From JACMNW01 sp031406155 (GTDB lineage Bacteria; Pseudomonadota; Alphaproteobacteria; Rhodobacterales; Rhodobacteraceae), in the NCBI GenBank assembly GCA_031406155.1, contig JANOGW010000045.1, positions 1 to 64,000 of the forward strand: a DNA stretch of 64,000 nt, given 5' to 3'. The position numbers and the translations under genes were made by a program. Shown in pieces: positions 1 through 5,741 of this stretch; the stretch's first letter is position 1, and every line of letters starts with the position of its first letter. The notes beneath the pieces were generated by a model. It saw nothing but the letters and a program-made list of their open reading frames with translations. It made no database searches and was not told the origin of the DNA.

Positions 1-79
1 ACCGGATGTAGAGCATCACCGCGAGGCGGATGATCTCAGGGCTCGTCTTGAAGTAGCGGAAGGGGGAGCGCTTTGTCAT
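1..79 (-). CDS. IS6-family transposase, N-terminal part (runs off the left edge)
   Basis: Read leftward from the ATG at 77-79, the 26 codons in the window begin MTKRSPFRYF and continue TSPEIIRLAVMLYIR. This is the characteristic start of the IS6-family DDE transposases common in Rhodobacterales. The gene leaves the window at base 1, so its integrity cannot be judged. About 60 bases upstream, the sequence at 124-138 (CTCTGACAACACCC) could be the element's terminus, because IS3-derived coding sequence starts immediately after it. That boundary is an inference. A second, shorter fragment of the same transposase type lies at 3968-4030 in the opposite orientation. Confidence 0.72.
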   Translation of the reverse strand, partial: MTKRSPFRYFKTSPEIIRLAVMLYIR

Positions 80-138
80 GCCCGAAGGCTAGAGGAACGC
101 TCTCCCCAACCGCAAGCAAACTTCCTCTGACAACACCC

Positions 139-497
139 GCGACAATGGCTCATCCTATATCGCGGGCGACCTGGCCGAATATCTTGAGGACAAGGGCATG
201 AAACACGTTCGCGGCGCGCCGATGCATCCGCAAACTCAAGGCAAAATCGAGCGATGGCATCAGACCCTGAAGAACCGCATCTAGCTGGAGAACTACTTCA
301 TGGAGGGCGAACTCGAAGCCGCCATCGCCGCCTTCATCGACCACTACAACAACCGTCGATATCATGAAAGCATCGGGAACCTCACCCCCGCCGACGTCTA
401 CTTCGGCCGCGGTGAAACCATCCTAGCCGAAAGGAGACGCATCAAACAGCAGACCATCCAAAACCGCCGCTTGAACCATCAGCGTCAAGCAGCATAA
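139..497 (+). pseudogene. IS3-family transposase (orfB) C-terminal fragment with internal stop
   Basis: The frame reads RDNGSSYIAGDLAEYL, then HPQTQGKIERWHQT, then a TAG stop at 282-284, and resumes LENYFMEGELEAAIAAF to NHQRQAA at 497. The DNG and the glutamate in QGKIERWH belong to the DDE catalytic core of the rve-type integrase domain of IS3-family orfB proteins. The N-terminal two thirds of orfB is missing and the frame is broken, so this is a dead remnant. It is cut on the left near base 139, apparently by the IS6-type element, and reaches its own right end near 569. Confidence 0.85.
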
Positions 498-552
498 CTT
501 GAACCCGATGAGCCCGAGCCTCCTGCAACAAAATTAGGCCGCTTGTTCCAAA

Positions 553-569
553 TCATTCGACGACGGACA
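553..569 (+). repeat. IS3-type right terminal inverted repeat
   Basis: TCATTCGACGACGGACA follows the IS3 orfB remnant by about 55 bases and looks like the terminus of that element (outward TGTCCGTCGTC). Immediately beyond it, a different transposase reading frame begins on the other strand, which fits the IS3 element having inserted there. Confidence 0.5.
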
Positions 570-682
570 TAGGCGGACCAGTTCCCGGTCCTGTATGTTG
601 GGCGTGTGGGTCTGCTCATGCCGCCCAGCTACCACACTGGATTCACAAGATGAATCCCTCACGGGACTTGTGCAACAGAGCC
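570..682 (-). mobile_element. 5' end of an IS5-family (IS903-like) element, interrupted by the IS3 element
   Basis: On the minus strand the stretch starts with GGCTCTGTTGCACAAG (682 to about 667), matching the usual terminal repeat of IS903-like IS5 elements. An ATG at 617-619 follows, reading MSRPTRPTYRTGNWSAY. That is the typical N-terminus of Rhodobacterales IS5-family transposases (expected MSRPxRPTYKTxNWPAYNEAL). The match stops at the IS3 terminus near 569, so the rest of the transposase is gone. Identification rests on remembered family patterns. Confidence 0.65.
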
Positions 683-909
683 ATGTGGATCACTCCGTTG
701 CCCCCCGCCGCACACCGCCTTGGGGGAAGGGTCACATGGGTCAAATCTCAATGAAAACTATGTGCCCAAACGGCTCACTTCTGGGTGGAACTCAACACCG
801 TCCACACATGACGGTGCCGTCAAATCCACTGACGGTGTCGCAACCAGCGATCCCGCCGCAACCAGCGCCGCTTGACCAGGCCCGGTCACCCAAAATCAGG
901 CATAGCTCA

Positions 910-2262
910 TCAGCCGATATGCGGGACAGATGGCCGCGCCTCCGGAATGCAGCCATCGATCATCGGATGAATAGTCCAACGCTGGTCCAGTCCCTGCTGA
1001 GTTCGTTTGGTCACGGGATCGAAAGCATCGTTGAGCATGGCGCACCAGATTTTGCTCAAATTCTCGCAGCGTGTCCTGAAGGCCGAGCTGCCAAGTCCAT
1101 CGCGCATATCCTGAGCGGTAAGATCGGTCGCTTCTCCCGGAGGTTTCGGTGGGACGGTGTCCGTATCCGGAAAGTCGGGGTTCCACTGAAGATAGTACCT
1201 TGAATCGACACCGGCCGCGCCATCAAATTTGACCACAGCCATCAGGGGATGAAACTCGTGCCAGCCTTTATGGTAGCCGTCATAGACATGCTCGCCGAGG
1301 ATGGCGACATGATCGCCCATCCTGATAGGTCCGAGCACCTTGTCGCCGACATTGGCGTCCTCGACATCGCCTGGGTTCCAGTTGAACAACCCCTGCAGGA
1401 CCGGTTTGATCGCTCCGTAGTAGGATGCTGCTCCGCCGATAGCGCCCCCAATGGCGCCGCCGAGCAATCCTCCAAGGAAAGAGCCGATAGAGCAGCCCAG
1501 TGCGCCCAAGAAAAACGATCCTATGGCGCAACCGACAGCAGCGCCAACACTGGCGCCGGCCGCCGCCGACCCCGCGGTGACGACCAGTGCCGCCGTCAGC
1601 AGGATGACGATGGCCGGCGCCCACTGGCGCATCTTGATCCAGAAGTCGCCCTCGGCCTCGCAGTGCAAGCCCCAGCGCGCATGGTCGTCGGCGGGAGCGT
1701 AGCCCAAATCGGTCTTTAGGTCATCGCGCGGCAACAGCAGTTTATGGCCTTGCAAGCCGTCATTGAGAATATCGTTTGCCGGATGGGCCAAGATCTTCGC
1801 GGCGAATTCCGCGACAACGGTACCATCGGCATTGTAGCGGTTGGCCGCGGCCAGAGCCGCCTCGTTCGTTTCGGCGTTGAGGATTTCGGTCGTCGGATGC
1901 GGCATCAGAATGACGTCGAAATACTGATCATTGTCAAACGCGCCGAGATCGCTTCGGAATGGATTGTAGGACACGATGCCAACGGCACATTTGGGATTGT
2001 CCTTGTCCAGGCAGATCAAGCGATGGTTAAGCCATTCTGCGGCGGCCTTGTCGATCGTTGCGGTAGCGGAAACCAGAAATGCGATGCCGGCGGCAATCGC
2101 CGCGCCGACCGGCCCGAGCAAGAAGCCAAAGGAGGCCGCGAGACCCGTGATCACGATGATCTTGAGCGCTTGGCCGGCAAGGAAAGCCAGCCGGTCATCC
2201 TCGTTGTAGGGCCTGCCTCCGCCCGGATAGAGAAAGCAGCTCGTAAAGTGCTTGTAAGCCAT
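910..2262 (-). CDS. Unrecognised glycine-zipper membrane protein, 450 aa
   Basis: I do not recognise a named family. Residues about 32-70 form a hydrophobic hairpin-like stretch (IIVITGLAASFGFLLGPVGA). Residues about 215-285 form a second, very glycine/alanine-rich hydrophobic block with repeated small-xxx-small spacing (GGLLGGAIGGAIGGA), a glycine zipper typical of helices that pack in membranes or oligomerise. The part between them is soluble and rich in acidic residues. After the second block comes a compact motif region, MGDHVAILGEHVYDGYHKGW, then EFHPLMAV, which looks like a conserved domain. No signal peptide is visible. The start ATG lies 9 bases after the stop of the gene at 2272-3345, so the two are probably co-transcribed. 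IS debris flanks the cassette. Pore-forming or secreted-effector roles are possible but unsupported. Confidence 0.7.
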   Translation of the reverse strand: MAYKHFTSCFLYPGGGRPYNEDDRLAFLAGQALKIIVITGLAASFGFLLGPVGAAIAAGIAFLVSATATIDKAAAEWLNHRLICLDKDNPKCAVGIVSYNPFRSDLGAFDNDQYFDVILMPHPTTEILNAETNEAALAAANRYNADGTVVAEFAAKILAHPANDILNDGLQGHKLLLPRDDLKTDLGYAPADDHARWGLHCEAEGDFWIKMRQWAPAIVILLTAALVVTAGSAAAGASVGAAVGCAIGSFFLGALGCSIGSFLGGLLGGAIGGAIGGAASYYGAIKPVLQGLFNWNPGDVEDANVGDKVLGPIRMGDHVAILGEHVYDGYHKGWHEFHPLMAVVKFDGAAGVDSRYYLQWNPDFPDTDTVPPKPPGEATDLTAQDMRDGLGSSAFRTRCENLSKIWCAMLNDAFDPVTKRTQQGLDQRWTIHPMIDGCIPEARPSVPHIG

Positions 2263-2271
2263 CGGAGAGCC

Positions 2272-3345
2272 TCAGCCTTTCGTTGCGACCAGCGTCACGC
2301 CGCCGGTCATGGTGCGCAATCCGCTCTCGCTAATCGCGAAGACGTGGAAGTTGAAAGTTTGTGAGCCGCTGAAGGCGGCGTGCTTCGGCTCGATCTCTAC
2401 AGCGACCTCGGCCTCCTGCCGCGGCTGGAGCGAAATTCTGTTCGGCACGATTATGACCGACCAGTCCTCTGGAACGGGAAAACGGCCGTAGGCCTGTTCG
2501 CCAAGAGCTCTGGCCCAGCGCGCCTTGCTCTCGACAAGTCGCGATTTCGGCGTGTTCGCGAGGTCGCTTCCGCGACCCAGGTCGTCTGGCGGTTCTGGGG
2601 TACATGGCCGTAGTTTAGGTAGGCCATAGCTGTCCGCTTCGATCTGGAAGCGGCGGGCGACCGAGGCTTCGTTGCGGACGGTGAAAGCGAATTTTGCCGG
2701 AGACTGGAGCTGGGCAACGTTGATGTTCTTCTGGCCAAGATTGTTGTCGGGATTGGCATCATCGCCCCAGGAAAGCTGGGCCTGAAGGCAGTAATGGCCG
2801 CCAACGGCCGGTGTGGTCCAATCGAACTCAGCGTACGCTGGACAATCGAACGTACCTTTGGCGCCGAGATTGACGCCAGTGCTGGCGATCGGATGAGAGA
2901 CGGTTTGCACACCGAAGGAAAGAAAGGATAGTGCCACCCCCACCCCGACCGCAGGGGCGTCGTAAGATCCGTTCCAGACGCGGACGCGGACGCGATATCG
3001 ATGGGCGATCTGAAGCCCACCGGTGACTAGTGTGCCAGCGTCGAAAACGTCGATGTCGGGATTGTCCCAGGTGACAGCGAGCCCCTGCGCCATCAGATAG
3101 TACTGGGCATAAAGGAGCGGGTCAGCACGCTTGTAGATATCGGGCGGCAGTTGAATGCAGCAATCGTTCTGTGCCGGACTCGGCAGCCGCTGGCCCCTGG
3201 CCAGCCGGCAAAGCAGCATGCATACCGTAGCAAAGATCGCCTTCAGGCCGGCGGCGAAACGCTTCCAGAAATCTGCAGTGAACAGCAGCAGGGCCCCAAT
3301 TCGAATGTCGTTGACCAAAGACACTAGCATACCGTGTGTTCCCAC
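2272..3345 (-). CDS. Protein with CARDB-like beta-sandwich region, 357 aa
   Basis: The N-terminus (to about residue 50) has a hydrophobic, cysteine-containing stretch, IFATVCMLLCRLARG, that could anchor it to a membrane. Residues about 85-210 read like a CARDB/Ig-type domain: ITWDNPDIDVFDAGT-like opening, RYRVRVRVWNGSYDAPAV, then GHYCLQAQLSWGDDANPDNN. Residues 215-357 resemble a second beta-rich module (FTVRNEASVARRFQIEADSY). Related hypothetical proteins beginning LPPDIYKRADPLLYAQYYLM occur in other bacteria, but I know of no assigned function. The GTG at 3345 or the ATG at 3330 could be the start. It sits between a 42-residue membrane protein gene upstream and the 450-residue gene 9 bases downstream, suggesting one operon. 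Confidence 0.72.
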   Translation of the reverse strand: MGTHGMLVSLVNDIRIGALLLFTADFWKRFAAGLKAIFATVCMLLCRLARGQRLPSPAQNDCCIQLPPDIYKRADPLLYAQYYLMAQGLAVTWDNPDIDVFDAGTLVTGGLQIAHRYRVRVRVWNGSYDAPAVGVGVALSFLSFGVQTVSHPIASTGVNLGAKGTFDCPAYAEFDWTTPAVGGHYCLQAQLSWGDDANPDNNLGQKNINVAQLQSPAKFAFTVRNEASVARRFQIEADSYGLPKLRPCTPEPPDDLGRGSDLANTPKSRLVESKARWARALGEQAYGRFPVPEDWSVIIVPNRISLQPRQEAEVAVEIEPKHAAFSGSQTFNFHVFAISESGLRTMTGGVTLVATKG

Positions 3346-3416
3346 GTTGAGGACGCCCCGACGATTACTTGTCTGGCGGGACGAATCCCCGCCAAATGTC
3401 TATGACGTAATTTTCT

Positions 3417-3545
3417 CTATGATTTCTGTCTTCTGTAAAAATAAATGCCGACGACAACGACAATGACCGCGATGACAATACTCCCCTCGAAAGTTCCCGA
3501 GCCGTTGTCAGGAGAGAATCCAAAGATACGTTCAATGAAATCCAT
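3417..3545 (-). CDS. Small single-pass membrane protein, 42 aa
   Basis: A short frame reads MDFIERIFGFSPDNGSG, then a continuous hydrophobic helix (IVIAVIVVVVGIYFY, residues about 23-37), then a basic tail RRQKS. The ATG at 3543-3545 is preceded by GAAGGGGAC at a normal Shine-Dalgarno distance. Hydrophobic core plus positive C-terminus predicts one membrane span with the tail in the cytoplasm. The gene precedes the CARDB-like gene by 71 bases and faces the same way. Proteins starting MDFIERxFGxSPD are, from memory, a recurring unnamed small membrane family. The function is unknown. Confidence 0.6.
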   Translation of the reverse strand: MDFIERIFGFSPDNGSGTFEGSIVIAVIVVVVGIYFYRRQKS

Positions 3546-3593
3546 GTTGACGTCCCCTTCATGCTTTGATGTTACGGAAGGGCTCAATTTGTG

Positions 3594-3920
3594 TCAATGA
3601 GAGTCGGGCCGCCCGGTTACGACCCGAATTGCGTGCGGGCGATCCTCGCGGAAGTTTTTGCGGGCTTCTTCGCGGGCTTCACGGTGCGACAAGCCGAGGT
3701 CGGATCAAAGCGAGGGTCGCGTTGCGAACACCGGCAAGGGCAGGAGCCCCGGAGCGGGCACGGCAGCGAACCTCGTCCATCGACATATCTTGCACGTGGT
3801 GCAGACGATTCTCTATGCCCCAATGAACTCGGGTCAGTGACAGCAGACGTTGCGGGCTGGCCTGGCCGGCGGCAGGCCGGTGATCTGCGGCGTCAAGGCG
3901 AACGGGCTTGAGCGGGGAAG
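3594..3920 (-). pseudogene. ISAs1-family transposase C-terminal remnant
   Basis: The minus strand contains LTRVHWGIENRLHHVQDMSM, then DEVRCRARSGAPALAGVRNA and TLALIR, the hallmark C-terminal block of ISAs1-type DDE transposases (family pattern RxHWGIENxLHWxLDV). The reading continues in another frame as SHREAREEARKNFREDRPHA to a stop at 3594-3596, so at least one frameshift is present. The catalytic N-terminal portion is missing. Non-functional. Confidence 0.8.
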
Positions 3921-3967
3921 AGGGTGCGAGTAGCTTTGTTCGATGACCAATCGCAGCCTTATCCGCC

Positions 3968-4030
3968 CGAACGAGTCCTGAGATCATCCACCTGGCGGTG
4001 ATGCTCTACGTCCGTTTCCCGCTCTCGCTG
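3968..4030 (+). pseudogene. IS6-family transposase fragment
   Basis: The frame reads RTSPEIIHLAVMLYVRFPLS, the same N-terminal motif as the transposase at the left edge of the window (TSPEIIRLAVMLYIR) but on the opposite strand. The match starts after the FKTSPE segment and ends near 4030. About 20 codons survive. Confidence 0.65.
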
Positions 4031-4085
4031 CTAAACGGCGAAAGTGAGAACGGCGGTGAGAAAGTCGGCCACGGTAGCGGCGGGA

Positions 4086-4712
4086 TGAGCCCGCTGCGGG
4101 CGGCGCCAATTCAAGAGGCGCGCTTGCTGGCGAATGTGAGGAGCGTTCTTGGACCACAGGTCGACTCGCTGCGCATGCCACCAATTGGCGAAAGAGACAT
4201 CGTAGATCCTTTTTCAGCTGAGGCGCTCATCGGCGTGCCGGTCAAGCCCTTCCAGAAATGGCTCAGATGCGTGAAGTGCGGATTGCTTTCGCCATACGAC
4301 GCCGGCTTGTTCAAACTCAAAGAAAACAGGTATCGACCCGAAAAGACGCGCTTTGTCCACGAGGGTTGCCGTGGGTCAAACAATGATCAGAAGGCTCGAG
4401 ATGCTGACGCAGTTCCGGCTCGTTTTCTCATGGCCTGCCGGGCGGGACATCTGGATGATTTTTCTTGGCACTGGTTCGTCCATGGCGGGCCAAGCGCTTG
4501 CCGGTCCACCCTGAGATTTTTTGAGAGCGGGGCGTCACTGCAAACCGAAAACCTTTGGGTCAAGTGTGACGGGTGTGGTGCATCAAAGAATATGGCTCAA
4601 GCCTTTGGCCAGGCAGGCGAAGACAATCTGCCGGGTTGCCGGGGACGACATCCTCATATCTACAGGTTCGAGGACGAATGCACGGAAGAACCTCGCACGA
4701 TTCTTCTGGAAT
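4086..4712 (+). pseudogene. drmB: drmB fragment (DISARM anti-phage system, DUF1998 family)
   Basis: An open frame covers EARLLANVRSVLGPQVDSLR, MPPIGERDIVDPFSAEALIG, KWLRCVKCG and CRAGHLDDFSWHWFVHGG, ending near CTEEPRTILLE. In my knowledge of the family this is the N-terminal third of DrmB, with the zinc-binding CxxC pairs RCVKCG and KCDGCG visible. DrmB is a core protein of DISARM, which restricts phage. The true N-terminus (the LLTTYGVG-type opening) is absent, replaced by unrelated sequence. The C-terminal helicase-associated DUF1998 portion is cut at about 4712 by an IS3-family element. No drmA, drmC, drmD or drmMI/II gene is in the window, so this is a relic. Confidence 0.72.
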
Positions 4713-4772
4713 GCCCCCCTGAAGTGGTCCACCAATTGGGATATTATTGTCCCGTTTTAGGAGGACTAGGCG

Positions 4773-5051
4773 ATGGCTGGAAGACGAGAGAAGCCGGAAG
4801 ATATCGTGCTAAAGCTTCGGCAGGTTGAAGTTTTGCAAGGGCAGGGAAAATCAGTTTCTGAGGCTGTGCGGCAGATCGGTGTAACGATTCAGACTTGCTA
4901 TCGATGGCGCAAGGAGTATGGCGGCATGAGCCGCGATCAGCTCAAACGGCTGAAGGATCTCGAGACAGAAAACCAGCGCCTCAAGCGCGTCGTGGCGGAT
5001 CTGTCCTTGGACAAGATGATCCTCACCGAGGCCGCAAGGGGAAACTTCTAA
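4773..5051 (+). CDS. IS3-family transposase orfA (helix-turn-helix subunit), 92 aa
   Basis: The product starts MAGRREKPEDIVLKLRQVEV and contains a helix-turn-helix (residues about 25-48, SEAVRQIGVTIQTCYRWRKE) followed by a leucine-zipper-like coiled coil (LKRLKDLETENQRLKRVVAD, residues 58-78). That layout and length are standard for IS3-family OrfA, which binds the element ends and regulates OrfAB. GGAGG lies about 8 bases before the ATG. In intact elements OrfA is fused to OrfB by programmed -1 frameshifting near its 3' end. Here OrfB is broken, so OrfA is probably a non-mobilising leftover. Confidence 0.88.
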   Translation: MAGRREKPEDIVLKLRQVEVLQGQGKSVSEAVRQIGVTIQTCYRWRKEYGGMSRDQLKRLKDLETENQRLKRVVADLSLDKMILTEAARGNF

Positions 5052-5269
5052 GCCCTTCCCGTCGCCGTCCTTGCATCGATCATGTGCGGCAAACCCTCAG
5101 CACATCTGAGCGCAGGGTCCGCCGCATACTCGGCCAACATCGTTCTACGCAGCGCAAAGTACCATGTGGCCTGCCTGATGAAGAACGGTTGACCGAGGAT
5201 ATTATCGTGCTGACTGACCATCGACTCTGGTCAGGCTTAGGTGCCCTTCGAATGACCGCTATCGCGTGA
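5048..5269 (+). pseudogene. IS3-family transposase orfB, 5' remnant
   Basis: In the -1 frame relative to orfA the sequence reads LLSPSRRRPCIDHVRQTLST, RRILGQHRSTQRKVP and LTEDIIVLTDH, the normal beginning of OrfB after the frameshift site. From about 5220 the match decays (expected YGRYGYRRVTALL, seen RLWSGLGALRMTAIA then a stop at 5267-5269). The DDE integrase core is missing, so the element cannot transpose on its own. Confidence 0.8.
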
Positions 5270-5340
5270 TGCTGCGGATGCGATGCCGCACCTGCTTGGG
5301 TCCGCTTCCCCCCCCTCAGTGTCATTCCGATCGACTCCCA

Positions 5341-5619
5341 AGACCACTATCGAATGGTTGGACCCTGGTGGCATCTCAACCCGAACGCCACCCCGCTCGA
5401 AAACCAAGCGAACACCCAGAAAACTGATTACAATACAATGCGTTAATACCTGAACACTAAATCGGCGCAGGCAACAGGTACGGAGAACATCGGCCTGGAG
5501 AGAACGTTCTGGGGCCTCGTGGAGGTACTGACGGTGAACAGCTTTTCCCGCATAACCCTCGAAAACAACGGAAAAATCCGGCCACCGCCAGATCGGGAGA
5601 ACGCTTTCGTGAGGGCAAG
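5341..5619. other. Intergenic stretch without a supported gene
   Basis: Between the decayed IS3 orfB and the left repeat of the tRNA-Ser element I see no coding frame with a recognisable product. A 67-codon minus-strand frame at 5443-5646 has no recognisable motif, overlaps the attachment repeat and is not supported. This should be the sequence that lay downstream of tRNA-Ser before the 9-kb element integrated. Confidence 0.5.
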
Positions 5620-5633
5620 TGGCGGAAGCGGTG
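5620..5633 (+). repeat. Left attachment-site repeat (attL-like)
   Basis: TGGCGGAAGCGGTG is identical to 14683-14696, which encodes the CCA end, acceptor stem and first T-stem bases of tRNA-Ser(GCT) on the minus strand. Beyond the 14 bases, the left copy continues with a partly similar sequence ending in GAACC, as the tRNA T-loop does, suggesting a decayed longer repeat. Confidence 0.78.
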
Positions 5634-5695
5634 TCCCTAGAACCATACGGATAAGTAATTGATTTTATGATAACTTATAAGAAGAGGAAAATTTT

Positions 5696-5716
5696 ATACC
5701 ACATTAAATACCACAC
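5696..5716 (+). repeat. Two-part repeat near left end, possible integrase arm site
   Basis: ATACCACA occurs at 5696-5703 and again at 5708-5715, 12 bases apart. The whole 21-base unit matches 14540-14560 except for two central bases (AA here, CC there), in the same orientation. The position just inside both element ends fits integrase arm-type binding sites; the function is inferred. Confidence 0.6.
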
Positions 5717-5741
5717 CGCGCTTAGGTTCACGCCATTTCCC

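Larger units (their letters stand above)
4713..5341 (+). mobile_element. IS3-family insertion element, degenerate
   Basis: The element interrupts drmB. Its left end is placed near the TGCCCCCCTGAAGTGGTCC stretch at 4712-4730, just before a normal IS3 leader and orfA at 4773. orfA is intact, and orfB follows in the -1 frame but decays near 5225. Its right end cannot be placed. The 5341 limit is approximate. Confidence 0.7.

Noticed and set aside
595..1203. 202-codon plus-strand frame over the IS5 end and the 3' part of the 450-aa gene
   Set aside because: Composition is not coding-like, it crosses an IS terminus and it overlaps a better-supported gene on the other strand.
3365..3562. 65-codon minus-strand frame overlapping the 42-aa gene
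   Set aside because: Serine/leucine-rich with no motif; the 42-aa frame in another phase has the ribosome site and a membrane helix.
5443..5646. 67-codon minus-strand frame across the left attachment repeat
   Set aside because: Overlaps the attachment repeat, has no recognisable motif and sits among IS debris.
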